Shown one piece after another: positions 8,987-18,345 of a DNA stretch of 64,000 nt. A model generated the notes under the pieces. The model saw only the letters and a list, made by a program, of their open reading frames with translations. It searched no databases and was not told the DNA's origin. The stretch's first letter is position 1, and each line of letters opens with the position of its first letter. The DNA comes from JANRJY01 sp033763735. Its GTDB lineage: Bacteria; Bacteroidota; Bacteroidia; Cytophagales; UBA9547. Position numbers and translations under genes: made by a program. The DNA lies in assembly GCA_033763735.1 (NCBI GenBank), contig JANRJY010000069.1:62001-126000 (forward strand), read 5' to 3'.

Positions 8987-11386
8987 TTATTTCTCTACAA
9001 TCTTAAACTCGGTTCTACGATTAATTTCTCTTCCTTCCGTTTCATCATCGTTTGTTGCCAATGGAACTTCTTCTCCATAACCAATTGTGCTAAGTCTGTC
9101 TCCGGTAATGCCTTTGCCTCTTAAATACATTTTTACAGTATTTACTCTTCTGAGTGAGAGCATTTTGTTGAAATTTGCGGTTCCCATGTTATCTGTATGA
9201 CCACGAATTTCAAGTTTTACACCCGGGTTTTTGCGCATCCACTCTGACAAGTTATTTAAATATGTAACTGATTCTTTCTTTAAAATATGGCTTCCAAATT
9301 CGAAGTAAATATTTCTTAAAATAAATATTTTGTCTTTTTCGATAGTTCGTAATCCAAAATCGCGGTTTATGGTTTTTTGTACTTTATTATTTGCTGGAAT
9401 GGTGAGGTTTATATTTACATATATGTAGCCATCTTTAACTACATTTACACTATATTTTAATGGTTTTTTGGTGCTGAATTGTGTTTGGTAAGTGCCATCT
9501 TCTTTTGTATCGATTACTTCTATTACATTTCCAAACCCATTTGAAATAGTTATTCGGGCTACTAATGGCAATCCTGTTTCTTGGTCATATATTCTGCCTT
9601 TAATAATTGCAGGTACCAAAGCAATTACAGGTTTTGCAACAGGAATTGGTTTTGGTTTAGGAGTAGGCTTTATTTTTTCAGTTGGTTTTGGTTTTTCAAC
9701 CAGTGATTCATTTTCTTCAACTACTGCAACCGGAACTGGAATAGGTACAGGTGCAGGTTCTTTAGATTGTGCAGTTGTATCGGATTTTGCTACAATGGGT
9801 GGAGGTGTTGCAAGGGTATCTTTTTTTGTTTTTGCAATAGGAGCAGGTGATAAGGTAGTGTCTTTTTTTGATACTACTGGTTCCGATTTTTTAATAGTGC
9901 TATCTTTTTTAACTGCAACAGGATTCTGTTTTTTTGTAGTATCCTTTTTGGCAATGGATGGCTCTTTCTTGGTGGTATCTTTTTTAATTGCTACAGGCTG
10001 GGAACTATCCTTTTTTGCTACAATTGGTGCTGCAATCGAATCCTTTTTTTTATCAACAAATGGCTCTGCATCGGGTTTTAAGTAAATTTTGTAAATATCC
10101 TTATCTCCATATCCATCACCTTTAGCAGAGGCATAATATCCGGTTTCTTCATCTCCTGCAATCACAAAATATATGTCCTCATCAGGTGAGTTAATGGGAT
10201 ATCCCATATTTTCGGGTTCGGTCCAGGTTTTTAATTCTTTGTTATAAACGGCTTTGTATATATCATATCCGCCCATTCCTTTATGCCCTCGGGAGCTAAA
10301 ATAGAGCGTTTTGCCATCTGAATCAATAAATGGTGCATCTTCATCATATTCAGTATTGATTTTTGAACCAAGATTTACTGCTCGTCCCCATTTGCCATTG
10401 CTTTCCTTTTGTGACATGTAAATGTCATATCCTCCAAAACCACCTGATTTGTTACTCGAAAAGTAAATGGTTTTTCCATCGGCAGATACGCCTACCGAAG
10501 GTTCATCATCTTTTGAATTGATATTTCCTCCAATATCTTTGGGTTCGCCCCAGGTGCCATCTGCTTTAATTTCACAATAAAAAATATCTCCTCCATTTTC
10601 CGGTTTGCGAATAAAAATAGACTTCCCATCAGGTGATAGTCCTACGTTGGCATCATGAGAAACAGTATTGATAGGTGGACCTAAGTTTTGTGGAGCACTC
10701 CACTTACCATCCGCACCTTTACGAGAAAGCCAAATATCTTCGAAATATTCATTGTCCACATCTTTATTTTTACTTGTTCCTCCTGGTCTGCGAGAAGTAA
10801 ATATCATTAATGATTGATCTGAAGTAATAGATGGAACATAATCAGGATATTCTGAATTTACGACATCACCCAGGTTTTCGATTTTGTAATGATTAGGATT
10901 GGCCAGGTAATTTTTACCATTTTCACATTCAAATATTTTTCTATCGGTTTTGATAATTTCATCTTTCACAGATGATTTCAATTCTTTTGCTTTATAATCA
11001 TCCAAATTTTGCTTATACAAATCATAATACTTAATGGCATTATCAAATTGTGAACCTAATTGGTAACCTTGTGCAATTAAGTATTGAATATTAGGAGCAA
11101 TATTTTTTTTGAGATCATAGGCTTTGATTAAGTATGTGACAGAGAGTTCCTTATCAACTGTTTCGAGGTAACATTTACCAGCCATAAAGTTGGCAATAAC
11201 ATTGTCGGGATTTAGTTCAACTGCTTGCAAATACACTGCTAAGGCATCTTTTTTATCACCAAATCCATACATTTCATCGGCAAGTTTGACCAAATTTTCG
11301 TCAGCCCCTTGACCCAAAACGGGTGATATTGAAAAAAGTAACACCCCAGAAAGCATCAAAAAATAAGCAGATTTAAGCAATTTCAA
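8987..11386 (-). CDS. PorE-like TPR / PD40 propeller / CRD / OmpA protein
   Basis: Envelope protein of 799 residues. In order: signal peptide (1-25), TPR region (about 30-140), WD40-like PD40 propeller (about 165-430; repeated SADGKTIYFSSNKSGGFGGYDIY-type blades), a Lys/Asp/Thr/Pro-rich linker (about 440-600), a carboxypeptidase-regulatory-like domain (about 605-690), and an OmpA peptidoglycan-binding domain (about 695-799; RGHTDN near 729). This order matches PorE of the type IX secretion system, which links the machinery to peptidoglycan. The start is TTG with a good signal peptide and a -7 box 24 bases upstream. It follows bamA on the same strand but has its own promoter. Confidence 0.85.
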   Translation of the reverse strand: MKLLKSAYFLMLSGVLLFSISPVLGQGADENLVKLADEMYGFGDKKDALAVYLQAVELNPDNVIANFMAGKCYLETVDKELSVTYLIKAYDLKKNIAPNIQYLIAQGYQLGSQFDNAIKYYDLYKQNLDDYKAKELKSSVKDEIIKTDRKIFECENGKNYLANPNHYKIENLGDVVNSEYPDYVPSITSDQSLMIFTSRRPGGTSKNKDVDNEYFEDIWLSRKGADGKWSAPQNLGPPINTVSHDANVGLSPDGKSIFIRKPENGGDIFYCEIKADGTWGEPKDIGGNINSKDDEPSVGVSADGKTIYFSSNKSGGFGGYDIYMSQKESNGKWGRAVNLGSKINTEYDEDAPFIDSDGKTLYFSSRGHKGMGGYDIYKAVYNKELKTWTEPENMGYPINSPDEDIYFVIAGDEETGYYASAKGDGYGDKDIYKIYLKPDAEPFVDKKKDSIAAPIVAKKDSSQPVAIKKDTTKKEPSIAKKDTTKKQNPVAVKKDSTIKKSEPVVSKKDTTLSPAPIAKTKKDTLATPPPIVAKSDTTAQSKEPAPVPIPVPVAVVEENESLVEKPKPTEKIKPTPKPKPIPVAKPVIALVPAIIKGRIYDQETGLPLVARITISNGFGNVIEVIDTKEDGTYQTQFSTKKPLKYSVNVVKDGYIYVNINLTIPANNKVQKTINRDFGLRTIEKDKIFILRNIYFEFGSHILKKESVTYLNNLSEWMRKNPGVKLEIRGHTDNMGTANFNKMLSLRRVNTVKMYLRGKGITGDRLSTIGYGEEVPLATNDDETEGREINRRTEFKIVEK
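9600..10080 (-). repeat. Low-complexity repeats coding the PorE-like linker
   Basis: Imperfect tandem coding repeats built on KKDT/KKDS units (for example AIKKDTTKKEPSIAKKDTTKK) pass into a proline-valine and proline-lysine run. The repeats create long stop-free antisense frames but are best read as a flexible periplasmic spacer between the propeller and the peptidoglycan-binding end. Confidence 0.6.
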
Positions 11387-11409
11387 TTTAAAACCACATT
11401 AGAATTGTA

Positions 11410-11417
11410 CAAATATA
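11410..11417 (-). promoter_or_regulatory. -7 promoter box for the PorE-like gene
   Basis: Leftward TATATTTG, an exact TAnnTTTG match, lies 24 bases ahead of the TTG start at 11386 and supports that start over the ATG ten codons further in. It makes the PorE-like gene transcribable separately from bamA. Confidence 0.45.
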
Positions 11418-11483
11418 CTGAATATCAAATAAAAAGTTACAGTTTGTTATAATTGATTATCAGATTACTAACTCAAAAAGTAC

Positions 11484-14177
11484 TTATCGAATTTGCTGAC
11501 CAATAGTAAAAGTGAAGTTTTGTGGAGCTTCATATGGAGCTAAGTCAAATGGCCATCCATAATCCACACCTATTAATCCAAATGCCGGCATAAATATACG
11601 TGCACCTAATCCGGCAGATTTTTTAATATCAAATGGATTGTATTGTTCATAATATCCGAAGCTATTACCACCTTCCGCGAATGCTAACACATAAATGGTT
11701 GCCATTTGACTGGTAGTGATTGGGTAACGAAGTTCCATTACAAATTTATTAAATACAATTCCACCCGATTGTTGATTATTGTAAGGGTTAAAAAATGAAG
11801 GGCCAATAGAGTTATTTTGATAGCCTCTAAGTCCAATAATATCTGTTCCTAACAAAAAGTTAAACCCTGAAAGTCCATTTCCTCCCAAATTAAAACGCTC
11901 AAAAGGAGTATAGTTGGCTTTAGAATTATACTTGCCAATAAATCCGAAATGGGCTCTGGAAACCAGTACTAATTTACTCAAGAAATCTTTTTTCTCAGAG
12001 CCATACACTTGTGACTTACGACCAAAGTTCATATAAAATGCCAAATCCACGTTCATTTTGTAGTATTCAATCCATTTGAATTGTTGCAAATTAGCTTCAG
12101 GAGTTTGCTTTGAATAATCAACTCCTGAAAAGAATGACCAAGGTGGTGTACTGAATAATGAAAAAGTCAAGCTTGAACCATTGGAAGGATATATGGGATT
12201 GTCAATACTATTTCTCGAAAGCGTGTTAGTAACAACAATACTGTTAAAACTGCCATTGGGAGGGACACCCCTGAAATTATAATTTTCAAGATTGTAGTTT
12301 GAGTAGGACAAACTATGAGATAATGTAAAATAATCATCCGGCCACTGAACTCTTCTACCCAAGCTTATGGATGTATTGAATATGGCTAATCGGCCTGTTA
12401 AGTTTTGAATTTGCTGGGTGTTGAATCCAAATCCACCACCAACACCCAAAAATCCACCAAGCCTACTCACAGAATATGAGGCACTTACGGTAAGAGCAGT
12501 AGGTTTGCGTCCGCCTAACCAGGGCTCTGAAAAGGATGCTGAATAGGATTGAAAAGAAGGCCCATTGGCTTGAATTCTAAGAGAAAGCTTTTGACCATCA
12601 CCTGATGGAAGCGGACTCCATTTCTTGAAATTGAGTACATGACGCGCAGCAAAATTGTTAAAACTAACCCCTAATGTTCCAATAAAACCATAAAAACCGC
12701 CCCAACCGCCTGAAAGTTCAAGTTGATCGCTGGGTTTTTCAGCAACACCATAGTCAATGTCTACAGTTCCATTTGCAGGATTGGGTTTTGGGTTTATACT
12801 AATTTGCTCAGGATCAAAAAAACCTAAAGTGGATATTTCGCGTTGTGTCCTAATCAAATCAGCTCTACTAAATTTTTGGCCCGGACGTGTACGAATTTCA
12901 CGAAGTATAACTCGGTCATTAGTTTTAGTATTTCCATTTACCGTTATTTTGTTAATAGTCGCTTGAGGACCTTCATACATTTTCATTTCTATATCAATAG
13001 AATCGCCTTCAATATTGACTTCATTTGGCTCTACGCTATAGAATAAGTAACCATCGTCCAAGTACAATGAACTTACATCGGCACCGGTTGGATTGTAGTT
13101 CAGTCGCTTTTCGAGTAAGGCCATGTTATAAATATCTCCTTTTTTTACACCAAGTATGTCATTAAGATATTTGTCGGTATATATATAGTTGCCCGTCCAA
13201 TTAATGTTTCTAAAATAATATTTTCGACCTTCTTCAAGCTTTACTTTAACATTAACAAATCGCTTATTAAAAGGATCGGCAGTAACCGTATCACTTATAA
13301 TATTAGCATCGCGATAGCCCTTGGATTGATAGTATTCAATGAGTTTTTTCTTATCTTCTTCATATTTTTCTCTTACAAATTTTTTGCGTGCTCTAAAAAG
13401 AACAAGATTGAAGTTTCGCGTATTTTTGAATCTGGCCCTTAACTTTGAGTCACTAAAAGCAGTTCTTTTGGGTTTAAAAAGATATTTAAGATTTTGGCTA
13501 AATTCCTCAAATCGGGAATCAAAATTTTGCTTTCTGTTTTGATATTCGTCCTTGTATTCGGTATTGCCATCAAAAATTACTTTGTTGGTTCTGATTTTGC
13601 GGCCCTTGGCTACCACTATGCGAAGCGTAACACTATTCGCTGAAATATTGTTAGAGTCCTTAGCCTGAAGAATATTAATTTTTGCATTGCTATATCCTTT
13701 TTCAGAATAAAACTTTTTTACCTTACGTTGTGTATTTTTAATCATTACATCAGTAACAACTTTTCCTTTGATAAGCTTGATTTTTTCACGTAGGTCTTCT
13801 TCTTCACTTTTTTTCACGCCAAAAAACACAAACTTATTCAGTCGAGGGCGTTCTTTTAGAAAGAAGTCAAAAAATATTTGATCCCCTTCAATTTTGGAAA
13901 CTCTAACTTGTATATCACCTAATATACCCTGGTCCCATAGCTTTTTTAATGCATTGGTCATTACATCGCCCGGAATTTGAATTTCATCGCCCACTTTGAA
14001 CCCTGTAATGGCAATAATGGCACTTGGATCAAGGTATTGTGTTCCACTCACCGAAATGCCACCAATTTTATATTTTTTAGGATTGGTGTAATTGATAAAC
14101 GATTCATTAAGTTGTTGAGCGAACCCTATACTGGTAAAAAGTATACATATAAATAGTTTGGCTTTGTTTAATATCAT
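11484..14177 (-). CDS. bamA: Outer membrane protein assembly factor BamA
   Basis: Central component of the BAM complex, which folds beta-barrel proteins into the outer membrane. It has 897 residues: a signal peptide (about 1-20), a series of POTRA domains (about 35-450; recognisable repeats such as ITVNGNTKTNDRVILREIRTRPGQKFSRADL) and an Omp85 barrel (about 480-897; SGGWGGFYGFIGTLGVSFNNF, GGNGLSGFNFLLGTDIIGLRGY, ending in QQIR). The LRGYQ stretch corresponds to the conserved VRGY/F motif of the lid loop. It is longer than E. coli BamA, as usual in Bacteroidota. It starts 3 bases after uppS. Confidence 0.95.
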   Translation of the reverse strand: MILNKAKLFICILFTSIGFAQQLNESFINYTNPKKYKIGGISVSGTQYLDPSAIIAITGFKVGDEIQIPGDVMTNALKKLWDQGILGDIQVRVSKIEGDQIFFDFFLKERPRLNKFVFFGVKKSEEEDLREKIKLIKGKVVTDVMIKNTQRKVKKFYSEKGYSNAKINILQAKDSNNISANSVTLRIVVAKGRKIRTNKVIFDGNTEYKDEYQNRKQNFDSRFEEFSQNLKYLFKPKRTAFSDSKLRARFKNTRNFNLVLFRARKKFVREKYEEDKKKLIEYYQSKGYRDANIISDTVTADPFNKRFVNVKVKLEEGRKYYFRNINWTGNYIYTDKYLNDILGVKKGDIYNMALLEKRLNYNPTGADVSSLYLDDGYLFYSVEPNEVNIEGDSIDIEMKMYEGPQATINKITVNGNTKTNDRVILREIRTRPGQKFSRADLIRTQREISTLGFFDPEQISINPKPNPANGTVDIDYGVAEKPSDQLELSGGWGGFYGFIGTLGVSFNNFAARHVLNFKKWSPLPSGDGQKLSLRIQANGPSFQSYSASFSEPWLGGRKPTALTVSASYSVSRLGGFLGVGGGFGFNTQQIQNLTGRLAIFNTSISLGRRVQWPDDYFTLSHSLSYSNYNLENYNFRGVPPNGSFNSIVVTNTLSRNSIDNPIYPSNGSSLTFSLFSTPPWSFFSGVDYSKQTPEANLQQFKWIEYYKMNVDLAFYMNFGRKSQVYGSEKKDFLSKLVLVSRAHFGFIGKYNSKANYTPFERFNLGGNGLSGFNFLLGTDIIGLRGYQNNSIGPSFFNPYNNQQSGGIVFNKFVMELRYPITTSQMATIYVLAFAEGGNSFGYYEQYNPFDIKKSAGLGARIFMPAFGLIGVDYGWPFDLAPYEAPQNFTFTIGQQIR

Positions 14178-14180
14178 TAT

Positions 14181-14927
14181 TTATCCTGCCTTAATCTGCT
14201 CACTGGTTTTGCCAAACCTTCGTTCACGTTTTTGGAACTCAACAATAGCTTCGTAGAAATTTTCTTTGTTAAAATCAGGCCAAAGTATGTCAGTAATATA
14301 TAATTCGGCATAGGCAAGTTGCCACAAGAGATAATTGCTAATACGCAATTCACCACTGGTTCGTATCATTAATTCCGGATCAGGCATAGGATAAGTTGCC
14401 AGGTATGAACCAAAAATGTTTTCATCCAACTTATTAATATCCAATTGGTTGGATAGTACATCTGCATTTATTTTTTTTACTGCTTCTAATATATCCCATC
14501 GACCACTATAGCTAAGTGCTAACGTTACTGTGAGCCTGTTATTATTAGATGTTAATTTAATTATATCGTGTAAAGCTGATTGACAATTGGAAGGAAGGTC
14601 ATTGATGTTTCCAATAGTATTCATTTTAATTGAATTGTCCATCAGTGTTTTGGTTTCATCACCTATAGCTTTAATTAGCAGTTGCATCAAAGCATTCACT
14701 TCTTCCTTGGGTCTTTTCCAGTTTTCAGTAGAAAATGCATATAAAGTAAGAAACTTAACTCCAATTTCAGCAGCCGCTTCTATTACATCTCTTACTGAAG
14801 ATATGGCCTGATTATGTCCAAATATTCGAATTGCGCCTCTTTTTTTTGCCCAACGACCGTTTCCATCCATAATTACTGCTACGTGGCTTGGGAGTCGGGT
14901 AAGGTCTATTTTATCTTTAAGGCTCAT
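14181..14927 (-). CDS. uppS: Isoprenyl transferase (undecaprenyl diphosphate synthase)
   Basis: Cis-prenyltransferase that extends farnesyl diphosphate with isopentenyl units to make the C55 lipid carrier for peptidoglycan and glycans. The catalytic motif VAVIMDGNGRWAKKRG carries D21. The RTSGELRISNYLLWQLAYAELY motif near residue 190 binds IPP and magnesium. The length of 248 residues is typical. It lies between the PorG/DUF6089 genes and bamA in a tightly packed leftward operon, an order often seen in Bacteroidota. Confidence 0.96.
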   Translation of the reverse strand: MSLKDKIDLTRLPSHVAVIMDGNGRWAKKRGAIRIFGHNQAISSVRDVIEAAAEIGVKFLTLYAFSTENWKRPKEEVNALMQLLIKAIGDETKTLMDNSIKMNTIGNINDLPSNCQSALHDIIKLTSNNNRLTVTLALSYSGRWDILEAVKKINADVLSNQLDINKLDENIFGSYLATYPMPDPELMIRTSGELRISNYLLWQLAYAELYITDILWPDFNKENFYEAIVEFQKRERRFGKTSEQIKAG

Positions 14928-15004
14928 TTAAACAGATATAGGGCTTATATCAATGCGCAAAGATGGCTTAAATTAATGATTTTCAAAAAAGAAGGGTTCA
15001 AATA

Positions 15005-15700
15005 TTAAAAATCATAAAAATCGGGGCATGCAATGTGGTAATACGTATATGAAATACTAAATCCAAGAAAATAATACCAATCATTGGTTGCTTGGTCCCA
15101 TCCTTTTGCATGCGAATTTCTTAATAACCTGGGATAACTACCGTTAACATTATCAAGTGCATCTGAAAATGTTTTAGTTGAAGAAAAAACCATACCTAAG
15201 TTTAAAGTTTTTGTAAGCACGTATTTAAGTCCTAAACCAAAAGGGATTACAAAATCATACCTTCCAGTACCTGAGCCATATTCATATTCATTAATTAGTC
15301 TTAAAAAACCTAACCCTCCTGTAATATAAGGCGTTAGTCTTACTTTCTTATTCGCACTTCTATAGTCCAAAAAATTATATTCCATATTAGCACTTAATTC
15401 ATGTAATTGATTGCTAAATTCAAGCGTATATCCTTGGTCTTTTCTGAAATTCGCTAAAGGGTAATTGTTGTTTTTATCGGAAGCATATATAAACATGTAT
15501 TTATAATCAAGTCGTGCCACCCATGCACTATTAAAATTCCATCTTCCAAATACCCACGCACCAGGTCGGGTGTTTAAATAATTTATGTTACTAATATCAC
15601 TTCTTGTATTGCTCGCGCCTAATCCAAGACCAATTTCCAAATTTTGTGCATTCGTTGAATAAATGATTAAAAGTAAGGTAAATACAAAAAGTAATTTCAT
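15005..15700 (-). CDS. PorG-like outer-membrane barrel (DUF6089)
   Basis: A 231-residue exported beta-barrel protein. The signal peptide is clear (residues 1-18). The mature start, EIGLGLGASNTRSDISN, and alternating aromatic strands (WVFGRWNFNSAWVARLDYKYMF) match DUF6089, the family that contains PorG of the type IX secretion system. Position between a second DUF6089 gene (2 bases upstream) and uppS-bamA supports this. PorG is part of the T9SS periplasmic PorK/PorN ring assembly at the outer membrane. A specific T9SS role for this copy is inferred. Confidence 0.8.
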   Translation of the reverse strand: MKLLFVFTLLLIIYSTNAQNLEIGLGLGASNTRSDISNINYLNTRPGAWVFGRWNFNSAWVARLDYKYMFIYASDKNNNYPLANFRKDQGYTLEFSNQLHELSANMEYNFLDYRSANKKVRLTPYITGGLGFLRLINEYEYGSGTGRYDFVIPFGLGLKYVLTKTLNLGMVFSSTKTFSDALDNVNGSYPRLLRNSHAKGWDQATNDWYYFLGFSISYTYYHIACPDFYDF

Positions 15701-15702
15701 TG

Positions 15703-16758
15703 TTAATCTCTAAATTTTGGACATTTTACATATTCAGGTATGATGTAAGTTAAATGAACACCAATAACCATATACCAGTCTGCTTTTCCGATTTCTGCTT
15801 TTTTGTCATTACTTTCCCCCCAACCAAAACCTCTGGGTGTTACATAATAACGATCAGGATTAGCCTGAAATTGACTAACCTCAGCAACTATTTCAGCATT
15901 ATTTACATTTTCTCCTCCCCCAAAATACCTGGTTGGTTCCGTTCCTTGCATGTCATAAACATATACACCTTGTTTGTTAATAGCATCTGTTACAGCACCA
16001 TTACTACCATAACCAACCATTGAAGGGTTGTCATATAGTTTTTCTTGAGCCGTCATGGTTCTTGGGTCACCATAAGGTCCGCTCACACCATCCAAGTAAG
16101 GTGTAAATGTTTTACGCCATCCAAATTCGGCAGCAATATCCCACTGCCCGGTAAGCCTCCACCGAACTCCTATACCAAAAGGAACTACCAATTGATGGCT
16201 AAATAATGCTTTGTCCAATGGAGACTTATCTTTTAAAGACTTAAGATTATCTTTTACCGGTTGATAGCCCTGACCATAGTCGGCAACCGGATTATGATAC
16301 AAATAAGCTAATCCAATAAAAGCATAAGGTGTCCAAATCACTCTTTTATTATAACGCCCTCTATTTTCGAACAAATCAAAAACCGCATCTACCTTTAATT
16401 CAAATAATTCGTTCCTGAAATTAGTACCTCTAATGTATCGCCAATATGATTCTTTTGCATAATCCGGACTTTGTGTTTTACGATCATCTCCTTCTATCCT
16501 TCCATAAGCAAAAGCACCTCTGAAAGATGTCCTTGGTCCGTATCTGTATAGCACAGTAGCACCAAAGTTCCATCGAGTGTAAGGTAAGGCTGTTGAAATA
16601 AAAAAATTAAATGGATTTAAGTCACCCATATAATTCATTGCATTTAAAGAACCACCTACGCTCCAATAACGCTTTTTCTTATTAAATTTTTGTGCATTTG
16701 CAGCTAAACAAAAAATTATGCATGTAAAAAATAATATTTTCTTAATCAGTGAATTCAT
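15703..16758 (-). CDS. PorG-like outer-membrane barrel (DUF6089), longer paralogue
   Basis: A 351-residue paralogue of the neighbouring gene. It has a signal peptide (1-22) and then the hallmark WSVGGSLNAMNYMGDLNPFN, where the GDLNP motif is the clearest DUF6089/PorG sign. It carries extra loops (about 195-310) absent from the shorter paralogue. An exact -7 box lies 14 bases upstream of its ATG, so the barrel pair, uppS and bamA may also be transcribed apart from the hydrolase-CBS-NAD kinase genes ahead of them. Which copy is the real PorG is not decided here; the motif favours this one. Confidence 0.82.
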   Translation of the reverse strand: MNSLIKKILFFTCIIFCLAANAQKFNKKKRYWSVGGSLNAMNYMGDLNPFNFFISTALPYTRWNFGATVLYRYGPRTSFRGAFAYGRIEGDDRKTQSPDYAKESYWRYIRGTNFRNELFELKVDAVFDLFENRGRYNKRVIWTPYAFIGLAYLYHNPVADYGQGYQPVKDNLKSLKDKSPLDKALFSHQLVVPFGIGVRWRLTGQWDIAAEFGWRKTFTPYLDGVSGPYGDPRTMTAQEKLYDNPSMVGYGSNGAVTDAINKQGVYVYDMQGTEPTRYFGGGENVNNAEIVAEVSQFQANPDRYYVTPRGFGWGESNDKKAEIGKADWYMVIGVHLTYIIPEYVKCPKFRD

Positions 16759-16771
16759 AAATATTCAAGCA

Positions 16772-16779
16772 CAAAAATA
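16772..16779 (-). promoter_or_regulatory. -7 promoter box ahead of the DUF6089-uppS-bamA genes
   Basis: Leftward TATTTTTG matches TAnnTTTG and lies 14 bases from the ATG at 16758. It would be an internal promoter within the longer run from 19109. Confidence 0.35.
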
Positions 16780-16801
16780 GCAACATAGTATTAATAAACG
16801 A

Positions 16802-17677
16802 TTAATTTCTTTGGTCCAAGCCCCAATTAAGCTTTTCGCGTAAAGTCTTTAAGAAATGATAATTTTCGATTTTTATAATTTTAATTTTAAAATCTTCCTT
16901 TCTAATAGTTATTTTTGATTCTTGGCTAACTGTTTTTGATCTTGAATCTAAACAGGCCAAAAACGATTTACTTCTTCCTTCAACTTGAAATGTAATTTTG
17001 CTATTGTCCGACACTACTAACGGACGAACATTCAAATTATGTGGGTTTACGGCAGAAATCACAAAATTGTTCGATGTTGGCATCACAACAGGGCCTCCAC
17101 AGCTCAAAGCGTATGCGGTAGAACCCGTTGGTGTTGATATTAAAACACCATCAGACCAGTATGAATTTAAAAAAACATCATCAATAAATGTATGAACAAC
17201 TATCATTGAGGAAGTATCTCTTTTAAGTATACTGAATTCATTTAAACCGAAATTTAAATCACCAAACACATCAGGTTGTGTTTCTGCTTTTAACAAAGTT
17301 CGTTCTTCAATTTGGAATTTATTGTCCCACAAAAGCGCTATATCTTCTCTTATTTTTTGCTTTGGGGTAGTAGCAAGAAAACCTAATCGGCCCGTATTAA
17401 TACCCAATATAGGAATATTTTTATCTCTGATATGAACGATAGATTCAAGAAAAGTACCATCTCCTCCTAAACTAAGCAAGTAATCAACTTGTGGTATGTC
17501 GGAATATGAACTAAAAATGCCGCTTTTATATGTGTCAATTTTTTTTCGAGCCAAAAGCAATTCAAAAGGCTCATACATGAAAACCGAAGCATTTCGATTT
17601 TTTAAATCAATGAATAATTCTTTTAAATGAACAGAAGCATCGTCATTGAAGGTTTTTCCAAAAACAGCTATTTTCAT
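16802..17677 (-). CDS. nadK: NAD kinase
   Basis: ATP (or polyphosphate)-dependent kinase that makes NADP from NAD, 291 residues. The diagnostic GGDGT is at 71-75 with D73 as the conserved acid, followed by NTGRLGFLA, the NE(F)SI motif, and DGVLISTPTGSTAYALSCGGP, the NAD-binding signature. ATG at 17677 is preferred over a TTG one codon upstream. It is the third gene of the leftward envelope run and begins 5 bases after the CBS gene. Confidence 0.95.
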   Translation of the reverse strand: MKIAVFGKTFNDDASVHLKELFIDLKNRNASVFMYEPFELLLARKKIDTYKSGIFSSYSDIPQVDYLLSLGGDGTFLESIVHIRDKNIPILGINTGRLGFLATTPKQKIREDIALLWDNKFQIEERTLLKAETQPDVFGDLNFGLNEFSILKRDTSSMIVVHTFIDDVFLNSYWSDGVLISTPTGSTAYALSCGGPVVMPTSNNFVISAVNPHNLNVRPLVVSDNSKITFQVEGRSKSFLACLDSRSKTVSQESKITIRKEDFKIKIIKIENYHFLKTLREKLNWGLDQRN

Positions 17678-17682
17678 CAAGT

Positions 17683-18345
17683 TTAAATACTTAAATATTT
17701 CAATAAATGATGCAAGCGATCCTCATCCGCGTTTTTGAAATCTGATTCGTGAAATTGTGCAATCACGTTAAAGCCGTATCTTTCAAAAGATGCGATTAAT
17801 CTGGTTAAATCCGATTTATTGAATTTAAGCGTAAGTGATATGTCGTAGGATTTTTCAAACTGACCTGAAACGAAACTTGATATGATTTTCAGATCATTTG
17901 ATTCTGCAATTCGGCTTATTTCAGCTAAAGAATAATTTTGATGAGGAATGGATAATACTAATATGCCTCCCGGGGAATTAACAAAGCCAATATTTCCAAA
18001 ATACTGAATAATTTCATGCGATGAAATAGCTCCGATGTAATTATTTTCATCATCGAGCACAGCAATTATATGTGCAGGGTTGAGACTCAATATTTTAATT
18101 ATTTCAAAAAAATGTACGTTGTTTTTAACATAAAAATCAGTTGGATCCAAAGGAATGGTTTCAACCAAATCATCATTTAATGCTTCAAGAAGCAATTCTT
18201 CTGACACTATCCCAATAAAATGATTGCCTGATACGACTGGCATTGCAATGAGCTTATGCTCATCCATTATATCTAGGGCATCTTGTGCTGTATCTGTGGG
18301 TTTGAGAACAGGGATGCTGGGGTTAATAAGTGCATCGGCTGTCAT
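17683..18345 (-). CDS. CBS-pair domain protein
   Basis: A 220-residue soluble protein with two CBS motifs (about 1-60 and 65-120), which usually bind adenosyl nucleotides. A C-terminal part (about 140-210; SLAEISRIAESNDLKIISSFVSGQ) resembles an ACT-like regulatory fold. The first four bases of the hydrolase stop region overlap its start (18342-18345), so the two are coupled. Constant association with NAD kinase, PorG/DUF6089 and uppS is a Bacteroidota feature; the function is unknown but probably senses nucleotides. Confidence 0.85.
   Translation of the reverse strand: MTADALINPSIPVLKPTDTAQDALDIMDEHKLIAMPVVSGNHFIGIVSEELLLEALNDDLVETIPLDPTDFYVKNNVHFFEIIKILSLNPAHIIAVLDDENNYIGAISSHEIIQYFGNIGFVNSPGGILVLSIPHQNYSLAEISRIAESNDLKIISSFVSGQFEKSYDISLTLKFNKSDLTRLIASFERYGFNVIAQFHESDFKNADEDRLHHLLKYLSI

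Noticed and set aside
9492..10085. Open rightward frame of 197 codons
   Set aside because: It is antisense to the KKDT-repeat linker of the PorE-like gene; low-complexity coding DNA leaves the opposite strand stop-free. It has no start signals and no domain.
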